A stretch of 64,000 bases of DNA from Blastomussa wellsi. Lineage: Eukaryota; Cnidaria; Anthozoa; Scleractinia; Plerogyridae. Shown here in pieces: positions 30,901 through 41,581 of this stretch. Under the pieces are notes generated by a model. The model saw only the letters and a list, made by a program, of their open reading frames with translations. It did no database searches and was not told the origin of the DNA. Numbering within the stretch: position 1 is the stretch's first letter; each line of letters starts with the position of its first letter. The stretch covers positions 14,479,968-14,543,967 of the forward strand of contig OX393570.1 in NCBI GenBank assembly GCA_947652115.1. The letters run 5' to 3'. A program made the translations under genes and the position numbers.

Positions 30901-32510
30901 CTGCCCCCTTGTAATTTAAGCTGTCAATTATCTTTCAGCACATGTCATTAACTACTCGTGGATGCACTGGAATCTCTGCATTGGAATGTAAATAGTTTCG
31001 CACGAAAATATAAAACTTTACTCCGGGTTTACTCCAGCTCTTTGCAAATTAATCTCCATTCCCGATTTTGTAAAAAGCCGTTAACCTGTAATTCTCAGAA
31101 TTCTAATAGAGTAACCTCGCCACCGATCTTCAACGTTTCCAAAAATAAGGAATTGTTGTCCCTTGTCAAAGCATTATGTTGGCTCAAGCGGGATTTCAAG
31201 CCTCGCTAGAAGAGATTTTTCCAACCTGAGTTGTCTTGTATGCCATGTGTACAAGCTGTTTGTCTTTTGCATTCAGTTTCCATCCTTACAAGTCACTCCA
31301 TGAGCCAGCTGACAGTTGATAGTTTGCTAGACTTGTGCATTTCCAGTCAAGAATATCAGAGGCGCTTCGTTCAATTTCCTGGCTTGAATTATACATTCAG
31401 CGAAGTGAAATTAATACAAGAGTTTCGCCACGGAAATAAGAAGTTAGACGTATACAAAATTCCTCAGCGATAGGCTGATTAATGTTCATTAAAGAATTAA
31501 ACAGATCTATAACCGCTATTAATAAATAGCCAGAAGATATCATGTTAACATATAAACAATTTTCAGCGATATGCAAATTTTGATTGAATCAGGTCGGTAA
31601 AATGGAGACGTCAATCAAACCTGTCAACCTCCTGGATCTGACCAATCAGAGCTTGCACTAGAATCTTGTGTAGAGCACGGTGGCATGAAACCTTTGTCTG
31701 CAGGCTAAGGCATCAATGGGTTAATAAACATAATTTTACATGACTTTCCATGTTTCCTTGACTTTCCAGGTCTGGAAAATGAAATTCTAAAATTCTATAA
31801 CTTTCCAGGTTTTCCGTGACCCGTACGAACCCTGTATAAGCAGGTATTTATAAGTTCAGAGAGTACTCTGGCATTAATTTGAGTAAACCAAAACCAATAT
31901 TCAGTCAACATGAACCAGTAAAGGAATTCAGAGTGGCTAATCAGATGGTCATAGTAAAACTGGATTTGTTGTTGTTGTTGGCCAACTGTTGGCCAATTGT
32001 CGGTGATAATTATGTTGATGATAATTATGTATGTAGCTTGTTGGTAAGCTGTTGGTAGAATTTATCATAAACAAATCTGCAGCAAATTGAAAGCAGACCT
32101 CGGTAATAAAGGATACTTTTTGTTGGATTCATCTCTGGATGAACTTCAGGTTGTGAAACATCATGTGTATACATCTCATATTATTATTTAATGGGATTGT
32201 GTTTAGGTTTATGTTTAACCAGTGATAAGAAGTAATTTCAAACATTGTTGGGAAAATCAAATGGAATCATTTATCTTCCCAGTTTGTTATTTATGGAAGC
32301 TACTTTTTCATCATTGGAGCTGTGTTCCTGGCAAGAGCTGTGTTTAGTATCACCAGAGTGGGATGGCAGCGATGCTGGCAACAACGATATGAAACACAAA
32401 ACCAGCCTCTGACAGTTATGGCAAACGTAAATGAAGGGGTCACTGCAGAACCTGTTGGGCTAAATACTGAAGTTTTAACAGACGAACTGGCAGACAATAC
32501 TCGGATATGA
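27933..32510 (+). CDS. SLC19-family folate/thiamine transporter, three exons, complete
   Basis: Exons are 27933-28966, 29377-29518 and 32283-32510. They total 1404 nt, 467 residues plus TGA. Splice sites are AGCAAG|GTATGT, GTTTAG|CCTGCAG, AACACAG|GTAGTA and CTTCCCAG|TTTG; phases agree. The protein is a 12-helix major-facilitator type. It has the SLC19 signatures [11 protein letters not shown] near the N-terminus, [49 protein letters not shown] and RFALVFGIN. The family moves reduced folate (SLC19A1) or thiamine (SLC19A2/3) across the plasma membrane; the substrate cannot be assigned here. The polar C-tail (residues ~420-467) is cytoplasmic and shorter than in vertebrates. The start is the first ATG in frame, 5 residues before the first helix. 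Intron 2 contains a 2.3-kb transposon. Confidence 0.93.
29072..29334. mobile_element. MITE with CAGGGGCGGAT-like ends, copy 2
   Basis: Left end CAGGAGCGGATCTAGGGGAG. The right end, in inverse complement, reads CAGGGGCAGACCCATG, and its subterminal GGTGCACCACTAAGGAAT is shared with the copy at 26704. It lies in intron 1 of the SLC19 gene. Confidence 0.6.
29563..31837. mobile_element. Non-autonomous hAT-like element with CAGGGTTCGTAC ends
   Basis: The left end CAGGGTTCGTACACTTC and right end GACCCGTACGAACCCTG are inverted copies. Subterminal blocks about mis-spelled TTTCCATGACTTTCC motifs also pair. It is 2.27 kb. The interior contains two internal duplications (29728-29905 matches 30523-30745; 30336-30505 matches 31031-31213) and an ACACAATCAC simple repeat (30190-30320). 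No transposase is recognised. It lies in SLC19 intron 2. Confidence 0.65.
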
Positions 32511-32522
32511 TTGCCTGATTTC

Positions 32523-32609
32523 ATTTTACAGTTCTGTGCTTAGTTACCAAGCCTTGAGTGGAAGTACAAAGGCCTGGTTACATTTCACAGAACTGTAAAA
32601 TGGTCTATT
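32523..32609. mobile_element. Short copy of the AATAGACCATTTTACAG MITE
   Basis: CATTTTACAGTTCTGTG at the left and CACAGAACTGTAAAATGG at the right are inverted repeats. The middle pairs as AGTTACCAAGCC / GGCCTGGTTAC. It is an internally deleted relative of 5971-6190, immediately downstream of the SLC19 stop codon. Confidence 0.7.
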
Positions 32610-32929
32610 GAAAGTGTAGTATTGTTTAGACGGGGCAGGTACAAAAGTCAGGCTGGATCAACTTGGATTGCTGATTTCAGTGAGAATAGCAACAACTGTT
32701 GTATGCCTCATTCTTGAGTAGCTGCTATTCTTGTTCAAATCAGTGATCCAAGTAGATCTGGTTCGACTGTTGTCCCTGCCAGTTTAGAGGTGACAACTTA
32801 CAGTAGTTGATACTATTCTCGCTCGGAGTCATCTCTAACAAATGCCCTGTTTGCCTTTGGGATTCAAGCTGTGAATTTCTTGACCATCATAAATAGTCAT
32901 GCTTTTCACATGGTTACACACCACATGTC

Positions 32930-33135
32930 TATAAATAGACCTGTTTTCTCTTGATTTTCTCTCTCTTCATTTTGAAAACAGCCTCTACGGATCTTATCAT
33001 TGCTGCGCCCTGTTTTGTTCGATCCTATATTTATTCAAGTTTTTGTATATCAATCATGTGCACATAATGATCACGTGGCCTATTATGTAATATGAATCAC
33101 GCATAACGCAACTGGCCTACATTAGTCACATAACA
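32930..33135 (-). repeat. Probable Ty3/gypsy 3' LTR (minus strand, end undefined)
   Basis: On the minus strand a polypurine tract AAGGAGAGGGGA is followed at 33135 by TGTTATGTGACTAATG, a typical LTR start. An AATAAA-like TTGAATAAATATAGG lies ~100 bp in. The far end of the LTR was not located. Confidence 0.45.
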
Positions 33136-33430
33136 TCCCCTCTCCTTAAGGGATAATTCAAAACTGAAATCAAAATGCCTATGATCAATGTCTATACTCA
33201 ATGTCTGGCTGTCAAGTCGGGTTCCTAGCGGATATATTTCAGGGTCTCAGCCGGCACTTGGCTTGAAGTTTGGTCTAATGGCCTCAATGGGGTGGGCTGT
33301 TCTCTCAGGACTGTCCTATTCCGTCGGTAGGTTCCTCTCTCAGTCTCGACTTCATAAGGGCGTTCATCAGGACGCTTGGTTACCGTTGCCTTTTCCCATG
33401 CCTTCTGCCAAAGTCAAAATGGCCTAATCC

Positions 33431-35330
33431 TTACCACAGCTCCTTTCTGGGGGAAAGGTCTATGGTCCCCTTGTTGTTGTACTTCTCTTGTTTTTCTTGT
33501 CGGGCCTGGGTGTTCTTCTTGACTGCTTCGGCTCGTACAGACTGTGGTGTCAGGAGCTCTTTTGTCATTGGGAGCTTTGTCTTGCACCGCCGACCTAGCA
33601 ACCGTTGGGCTGGACTGGTTCCCATCGATTCAGTGGGAGTGTTCGTTTGGGCCAGTACTGCAAGGTACAGGTCTCCCTTAGTTTCTTTGGCTTTTCGCTG
33701 GAGGCGTTTTGCATCTTTAACAGCTGCTTCTGCCTTACCGTTTGACTGTTGGTGTCCAGGATTTCCTGGTTGATGCTCCAAGCCCCACTCATTGGCGAAT
33801 TGACTAAATTTCTCACAAGCAAACTGTGGACAGTTGTCACTCATCACAACATCTGGAATTCCTTGTCTTGCAAAGTGACATTTCATCTTCCTGATGACAG
33901 TACTTGCCTTTGTGTCTGGAAGTTGGTCGATCTCCAAAAAGTTTGTACCAATCTTCTCCCATGGGCGTTCTGTGATTTCATGGCTCATCAGGGACTCTCT
34001 TGTCTCACCTCATATTTACTGCACATCTCAAGATGCACTCCATGAGTTCTGCAGTCATACCGGGCCAGTGCATGCACTCCCTGCAGGCCCTCCTCAAACA
34101 GCTGTTAACGCCTATGTGTGAACTGTTAAGGCGCTCTTTCATCTTTGATCGCATCTGTTTGTGGGAGTCATTCGCCTTTGAAGACAAGCCCGTCATAAAT
34201 GCTCATTTCATCCCTGAAATTGAAATAGGAGGCTAGTACAGCTGGGAGTGTTTGTTTCTCCTTTCGCCAGCCAATCTGGATAACCTCCTTCAACTGCTGC
34301 AAAACTTCATCGTCACGGGCATTGCTTCTCATCTCCTCAGTGCTTCTCAGTCTCTCGTCAGTCATCGGCAATAGTTTGACCGCATTCACTTGCTCAAACT
34401 CTCCTTGGGCATTCTCAGTGGTGGGAAGAAATGCCCTGCTGAGGGTGTCTGCAAGGTACATCTCTGGACCTGGCTTGTATACAATGGACACATCATACTT
34501 CTGCACTTTTAACAACATCCCTTGTAGTCTTTTGGGTGCACTTCTGAGTGGTTTGTTGGGGATGGCTGCTAGCGGTTTATGGTCACTGGACTGTTACTGG
34601 ACGACCATGGACGTACTGATCGAACTTCTGAAGCGCAAAAATGAGTGCCAGCATTTCTTTTTCTATCTGAGCATATCGAGTTTCTGGGTTTGTCAGAGCA
34701 CGGCTTGCAAAAGCTACAGGTTGCCCATTCTGCATAAGGTTGGCGTCAAGTCCTTTTTCACTAGCGTCACACTGGACAGTGAGCTCCTCCTCTGGGTTGT
34801 AATACTTAAGCAAGGGTGCCTGTGTCACAAGCTCTTTGACTTTCTCAAATGCTGCATCATGCTCAGGTTGCCACTGCCATGGAACTTCTTTGCGTGTCAA
34901 CTGCTGTATGGGTTCTAACACCTCTGCCAGTCGAGGCAGAAATTTGGCCAGATAGTTCACAAACCCACAAAATTGCCTCACTGCTTTGACATTGGCCGGC
35001 TTTGGCATGTTGTGTATGGCTTCAATCTTCTCTGGGTCAGGTTTCAAACCCTCTGCTGTGCCCAGATGCCCCATGTAGGGGATCTCTTCAATTCCCCTAC
35101 GTATGCATCAATAGATTCGCCCTCTTTCTTGTTGTGGCTGTTGAATATGTAACGCTTGTAAGTCTCATTGGTTTCTCCAATTGCGTACTTGTCGAATTCC
35201 TTGAGGACTTCAGGTACTTTGCACCGGTTTGCCTCGCTCAAATCAAAACTATTGTACATCTTGACCGCGTTGGGTCCTATCGAGTAGAGAAATAGTGCCA
35301 CTCTGTACTCTTCTGTTTGCTTTTCCAGCT
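33431..35330 (-). pseudogene. Ty3/gypsy gag-pol remnant with a gag-to-RT deletion
   Basis: Read 5' to 3' on the minus strand: gag core (VALFLYSIGPNAVKMYNSF, 35330-35085), which runs directly into the end of RT (MGHLGTAEGLKPDPEKIEAI) at 35074. RNase H follows (LTVQCDASEKGL, ALTNPETRYAQIEKEMLA), with its C-terminus at 34518-34168 (YKPGPEMYLADTLSRAF), then the integrase core at 33988-33431 (DVVMSDNCPQF and a QQSNGKAEAAVK block). The gag-RT fusion means the protease and most of RT are deleted. There are several frameshifts. Its 5' side is cut off at 35330 by a 1.8-kb direct repeat. Confidence 0.85.
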
Positions 35331-37163
35331 GTAGACCTTACGTGGTCAGAAGTCCCCCAGATGTGGTTTTGCTCAATACTGTACTAAGTCATGTAACTGG
35401 AAAGCCACAGGTTGCAGGCCCAACCCCATCGCCTTCTTTGGTTTCTAGTGAAGTCACTAATACTATCACCATCCCTCAAGATGTTATTTTCCTAGACCTC
35501 TTAGGGGTCCTTAGATAGATATTGCCAAGTACCTAGGCTTTTGCTCCATCAGTATGGTAGATGGTCACAACAACTTAGCTTACTTGTGCTGCCCGGTCAC
35601 ACAGCCAGTGTTCTGTCATCTTTCGTTTCCCAAAGCCCAAGACCCATTTCCCTAGCATCTTTCCATAGTTTTTTCCTGATCTAGTTGTTAGGAATAAATC
35701 TTTTGAGTTTTGGGGAGAGTTATGTTTTTTTGTAACATTTTCAGTTGGCTTTAGGTTATGGTTTTGCCATGCATCCCTCTGTGAGTGGCAGCCATAGGGC
35801 TCGCTTCTTCCCATATCTGAATCCCTGCCTGGGGCATTTGGGAGTGGGGGCTCCGGTTAGAATTTATTACTATACACCTTATTCCAAAGATGATGTTCTT
35901 TTATGGTTCATTCATTCTGAATTTAAAACAGCTTGTACTTGTATGAAAAAAAAAAAGGCGACCCTTGCTTTTTATTTTATAAAATGTAATTAATTTGCTA
36001 TTTAATGCAAAAGTTGCTTAGGGTGACAATAAAAAATGCAATCATTTTGTTGAGATTACACAATACCTGAAAGGAAGATTGCTATAGAATATAATATTTC
36101 TCAAAAATGAAATTAAAATCTTGAAACCTGCATGAGTTACCTAGAAAAATTTTTTTTAATAAAATTTAATAGAACAGTTAGGTGTCGTAATCGTCATAGT
36201 GTGTCGGCCCCTCGGTAGTCTCCGTCACAACGCGCTTTAGCTTTTGGCGAGAATGCCATCTCTTTAAAGTCTCTTTTAATTGTGTTAGGGATTTTTAAAA
36301 TTTTGGATATTTATCTTTTGGCAGCTGCGAACGCATCAATGTAGGGAAAATATACTGGCTCCGTTCTTCTCAAGAAATGGAGGAACAGCATAGCAGATAT
36401 TTTTTTTCGAATTCTACAATTCAAAACCTTTCCATTGATATATAGTTTGTGGTAGTTTCCTTAAAACAAAGTAGGTATGATTCTTTTTCTGAAGATCACC
36501 CATGAAGGTATTGTGTAACCTTAATAAGGATGTGGATCATGAAGTTTTAAAGATAGTATATTGGTAAGTTATTTTTAGGATTGCTATATTTAGTGTTGAG
36601 TTTGTTTATGAAAATCCAAATTAAAAGGGAATTTGCAAGGAATATATTGCTTAATTTATTATTTTTTGGTTTTTAATAGCCCTTGGCAACATCTACGTTT
36701 CTAATGCATAGTCATTGGCTGGGTAACATTGCTATTAGAAGACACTGCTCTTAACCTTAATTTTGATGCCATTGCTTTCAAGTTTTGTTTAATTTGAATT
36801 TTGCTGCATTAAATGAAATAATTTTATTCTTTGAGTGGTAACACTTTGACATAGGCTGCTTTTGCAGGAGAGATTGTTTCTTTTTTTTGGTGGGGGGGAT
36901 CGAGTGGGGTAGTGTATTGCTTTTCTTTATCTCAAAATGATGCAATCCTGCATTAACCAAAGGAAGGCATGGGTTCAGTAGAGAAATAAGAAGTATTTAT
37001 GTGGTTTTGAAATTAGCAGGTAGACACCAAAACAGTCCTCTGCCAACCTTAGGACAATACCTGGTCCTCCAATACTTAGAAAGGAAATGGAGAAATCTGA
37101 TTGGCTGATTAGTTATTGGCCTTCAGATTTTTTTTAGCCTCCTTGGCTATCCATCATCTCATT
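35330..37163. repeat. 1.83-kb direct repeat, copy 1
   Basis: It begins TGTAGACCTTAC(G/A)TGGTCAG and ends TTGGCTATCCATCATCTCATT. It is nearly identical to 38363-40209 apart from small indels (for example GGAAAGCC versus GGAAAGGGGAAAAGCC) and G-run length. No coding region is recognised. It could be a long LTR, since it starts with TG, or a segmental duplication. Confidence 0.85.
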
Positions 37164-37213
37164 AGTATATTCTCCGCTCCGACTATTGCATTTCTAGCTT
37201 TTTGATTGGCTAA

Positions 37214-37245
37214 AAAACTCCGACTATGAGCCAATAGTCGGAGTT
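37214..37245. repeat. Short inverted repeat
   Basis: AAAACTCCGACTAT and ATAGTCGGAGTTTT flank GAGCCA. The repeated CTCCGACTAT also appears 30 bp upstream. Confidence 0.5.
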
Positions 37246-37345
37246 TTACGTCATATGGAAAATAGTGCGCCAAGTTTTTATTTTACGCTTTGTAAAATTG
37301 TGGAAATAAAAATCGGTGGCAAAACCCGGTTTGAGAATTTACTAA

Positions 37346-37460
37346 AACAACTATTCCATTCGCCCTTGTTGGATATGAAGTGATTATAACCAACTCGCGC
37401 TACGCGCTCGTTGGTTATTTTATCACTTCATATCCAACGCGGGGTCATGGAATAATTGTT
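37346..37460. mobile_element. Foldback element, ~50-bp arms
   Basis: AACAACTATTCCATTCG...GGATATGAAGTGATTATAACC on the left pairs with GGTTATTTTATCACTTCATATCC...CATGGAATAATTGTT on the right around a GCGCTACGCGC centre. It is a compact MITE-like palindrome between the two direct repeats. Confidence 0.7.
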
Positions 37461-38362
37461 ATTTAGTCACGCAACTCGTCCTTCATTGTTTTATGTCTGT
37501 GGTGTTATTTCTTTGGTGTCAGCGAGCTCTTTAGATGGTGTGGTCTTTGCTGCCTTTAAAGGTCAAGATTTGAGACTCCTTGCAACCAGCCACTCCAGTC
37601 TCAGAAGGTGCAAAAATGCACAAGGGGTTGGTCGTTTTTCTTGTGGGCCTGTCAGCTTTTGCAGCATCTTCTTCAGCTCTTGTTTGGCCAGCTATTTTGT
37701 TTCATGCTCGCAACACTTTCTAGTTTACGCCTTTTTTCGGGTTGTCTGGCTTTGTGTTCTATCTTTAGTTCCACATCCAGATTACGAGTTTTGTTTTCTT
37801 TAGGCGGTTTCTCTTTGGCTTACTCTCAGTAGTTTATCGCATGTTTGTGTTACAGGCATCGTTTTCTTTTTAGTGTCCGTGAGATGTGGCCTGTCTGTGT
37901 GACAGCTTGATTTTCGCATCTGTGTGACAAGTAGCCTGTCTTCATGTCGGCTTGATTTTCGATTCTGTGTGATGGCTTTATTTTTACATCTGTGTGACAA
38001 TTAGCCTGTTTTTGTGTGACGAGTAGCCCATCTTTGTGACGGCTCGATTTTCGTGTCTGCGGCTGTTGTTTCGAGTTACATTTTTTGTGCCTTTGGTTAA
38101 TTAGGAATTACCCGTTGTTTGACCACAATGCCAAAAGTAATTTGTATTTGCTATTAAACCTATGTGTTTATGATTATATGCCTACTTGTCCATTTCTTAT
38201 TTTCTTTTAGCTAACTGCTGGTATGCTTCTGATGGGGTTGTCTAATACCCTTCATTGCTCTGTCTCTGTACGGCTGCTGTTTCAGGCTGCTGTGCAGTTG
38301 GCTTTATCTGTTTTTCTATTTTGGGTTTTACAATAGGACTTTTTGTTCCTAGTATTTTCAAT
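37461..38362. other. Spacer between the direct repeats with degenerate tandem units
   Basis: 37885-38060 carries imperfect ~65-bp units built on TCTGTGTGACAAGTAGCCTGTCT and GGCTTGATTTTCG. The remaining sequence has a 115-codon frame (37456-37803) without a recognisable domain. Confidence 0.4.
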
Positions 38363-40209
38363 TGTAGACCTTACATGGTCAGAAGTCCCCCAGATGTGGT
38401 TTTGCTCAATACTGTACTAAGTCATGTAACTGGAAAGGGGAAAAGCCACAGGTTGCAGGCCCAACCCCATCGCCTTCTTTGGTTTCTAGTGAAGTCACTA
38501 ATACTATCACCATCCCTCAAGATGTTATTTTCCTAGACCTCTTAGGGGTCCTTAGATAGATATTGCCAAGTACCTAGGCTTTTGCTCCATCAGTATGGTA
38601 GATGATCACAACAACTTAGCTTACTTGTGCTGCCCGGTCACACAGCCAGTGTTCTGTCATATTTCGTTTACCGAAGTCCAATACCCATTTCCCTAGCATC
38701 TTTCCATAGTTTTTTCCTGATCTAGTTGTTAGGAATAAATCTTTTGAGTTTTGGGGAGAGGTATGTTTTTTTGTAACATTTTCAGTTGGCTTTAGGTTAT
38801 GGTTTTGCCATGCATCCCTCTGTGAGTGGCAGCCATAGGGCTCGCTTCTTCCCATAGTCTGAATCCCTGCCTGGGACATTTGGGAGTGGGGGCTCCGGTT
38901 AGAATTTATTACTATACACCTTATTCCAAAGATGATGTTCTTTCATGGTTCATTCATTCTGAATTTGAAACAGCTTGTACTTGTATAAAAAAAATATGAG
39001 GCGACCCTTGCTTTTTATTTTATAAAATGTAATTAATTTGCTATTTAATGCAAAAGTTGCTTAGGGTGAGAATAAAAAATGCAATCATTTTGTTGAGATT
39101 ACACAATACCTGAAAGGAAGATTGCTATAGAATATAATATTTCTCAAAAATGAAATTAAAATCTTGAAACCTGCATGAGTTATCTAGAAAATTTTTTTTA
39201 ATAAAACAGTTAGGTGTCGTAATCGTCATAGTGTGTCGGCCCCTCGGTAGTCTCCGTCACAACGCGCTTTAGCTTTTGGCGAGAATGCCATCTCTTTAAA
39301 GTCTCTTTTAATTGTGTTAGGGATTTTTAAAATTTTGGATATTTATCTTTTGGCAGCTGCAAACGCATCAATGTAGGGAAAATATACTGGCTCCGTTCTT
39401 CTCAAGAAATGGAGGAACAGCATAGCAGATATTTTTTTTTCGAATTCTACAATTCAAAACCTTTCCATTGATATATAGTTTGTGGTAGTTTCCTTAAAAC
39501 AAAGTAGGTATGATTTTTTTTCTGAAGATCACCCATGAAGGTATTGTGTAACCTTAATAAGGATGTGGATCATGAAGTTTTAAAGATAGTATATTGGTAA
39601 GTTATTTTTAGGATTGCTATATTTAGTGTTGAGTTTGTTTATGAAAATCCAAATTAAAAGGGAATTTGCAAGGAATATATTGCTTAATTTATTATTTTTT
39701 GGTTTTTAATAGCCCTTGGCAACATCTACGTTTCTAATGCATAGTCATTGGCTGGGTAACATTGCTATTAGAAGACACTGCTCTTAACCTTAATTTGATG
39801 CCATTGCTTTCAAGTTTTGTTTAATTTGAATTTTGCTACATTAAATGAAATAATTTTATTCTTTGAGTGGTAACACTTTGACATAGTCTGCTTTTCCAGG
39901 AGAGATTGTTTCTTTTTTTTTTGGTTTGGGGGGGGGGGGGGGGGGTCGAGTGGGGTAGTGTATTGCTTTTCTTTATCTCAAAATGATGCAATCCTGCATT
40001 AACCAAAGGAAGGCATGGGTTTAGTAGAGAAATAAGAAATATTTATGTGGTTTTGAAATTAGCAGGTAGACACCAAAACAGTCCTCTGCCAACCTTAGGA
40101 CAATACCTGGTCCTCCAATACTTAGAAAGGAAATGGAGAAATCTGATTGGCTGATTAGTTATTGGCCTTCAGATTTTTTTGAGCCTCCTTGGCTATCCAT
40201 CATCTCATT
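38363..40209. repeat. 1.85-kb direct repeat, copy 2
   Basis: Direct copy of 35330-37163, in the same orientation and separated from it by 1.2 kb. A G-run near 39930 is longer than in copy 1 (near 36890). Confidence 0.85.
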
Positions 40210-41286
40210 TCCAACAGTACCCACTCATAGAATAATTTGTCAAGATACAGAAATAACTCAAGGTACGAAAATAAAAACATGAAAATAAGAGATACCAGCC
40301 TATTTGGATACCACAGAATGAGATATTTTGCGATATGGCAACTTGTACTGCATAGAGATGAATTATTCAGCCCTCGTATTAAACTGCAAGTATCTCTCTC
40401 TTTTTCTGTTGTATTTTAGGTCCTATTATTCCAATAAGTTTTATAGAACCCACAAGCTGTAGAGGCTTTAAATTCTGTAGTCCTTTATAAATAAAGGTGT
40501 GCTGTTATAGTTCTACGAAAATGGAAAAATATATTGAGATCGACACGGAAATAAAGATACCCAAATAATTAAACTACGATGATCCAAATTCGGAACCTTT
40601 ACTAGAAGCAATATTGGCCGTTTTTATGCTAGAGACGATAAAGTCGTCTAGACGCCTTTGACGTCTAAGACGTTAAAGGCGTCTGCAATAAAAACGGGAC
40701 GCATTTAGTAGACTTTTTGTGCGCGGATTTACGAACATATCGACTTGCAACTTCCTGGAAACATGGCGGGATTGTATCCAGGTTAATAGCACCCCGTTTT
40801 TATACTAGACGCCTTTACGAGACGTTAAAGCTGTCCGTTAAGGGCGTCGTTCGGACGCTCTTACGAAAAGACGTTATGAATGAATCTCCCTGGGCGCTTT
40901 CCATTCGACCAAAAATTCCGAAAATTCCGGGTGGGAGAGCGAATGGAACAGACATTTTCCGGAATTTCATTCCGAAATTTTGGGTGTACCTCGCCAGGTT
41001 GGCCTAAAATTCCGGAGTTCCATTCGACCACTCCTGATCGGCCCCAGTTTCTCCGAGCCGAAATTGTAGTCAAGAATCAAATGGCTTCTCGATATCACTG
41101 GGCTTGCTTATTTGCCTCGGAAAGCTTTCAGGTCTTACTTCAGCATCATTGCACAAGTAATATAGCAGGAATAGCCACAGTTAGGAGTGGTCAATAGCGG
41201 CTAGCTACAGTAAAAAAATAATATCGTCGTCGATGTCGTTCGTTTTGACTTCGGAGTCGTCTAACAACTCGAAAACAAGTAGCAGA
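40210..41286. other. Intergenic with MITE fragments
   Basis: 40617-40870 contains inverted GTTTTTAT(G/A)CTAGA(G)ACG and GACGTC-type blocks that fold on themselves. 40890-41040 holds GGGCGCTTTCCATTCGACCAA with several ATTCCG motifs, a repeat that recurs in inverted orientation near 47840-47935 on the other side of the BEL element. No gene is seen. Confidence 0.45.
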
Positions 41287-41291
41287 GGCAA

Positions 41292-41509
41292 TGGAGAGAC
41301 GATTTAACTGATTATTGACATTCTCGGACTTGTTTGTAGAAGCGTTACTGTCGTGACTGTTGGAAAGCCCCAGGCGCGTAGCCGCGCGGGGATTGGAGAC
41401 TTGTAAAAGAGTATTATTGAATGGTCGAGAAGAGAGAGTAAAACGAAAAGCACATGGAATGGCTGTGTTTTTGATTTCTGCGTTTTTTCCCAAACCGAAA
41501 GAATAACCA
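41292..41509 (+). repeat. 5' LTR of the BEL/Pao element
   Basis: It starts TGGAGAGACG and ends GAATAACCA (TG...CA). It is 218 bp. Confidence 0.95.
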
Positions 41510-41512
41510 TAG

Positions 41513-41524
41513 TGGTCCTTCGAG
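41513..41524 (+). promoter_or_regulatory. Primer-binding site, tRNA-Tyr type
   Basis: TGGTCCTTCGAG starts 3 nt after the LTR and is complementary to the 3' end of eukaryotic tRNA-Tyr (CTCGAAGGACCA). A 2-nt offset precedes a further CCGG match. Confidence 0.6.
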
Positions 41525-41581
41525 AGCCGGATTGAAGAGAATAGAATCGGCGGTGGATTTATAGAAGCGTAGAACCGAAAC

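Noticed and set aside
37456..37803. 115-codon cysteine-rich open frame
   Set aside because: No domain or conservation clue, and it lies in repeat-rich spacer DNA.
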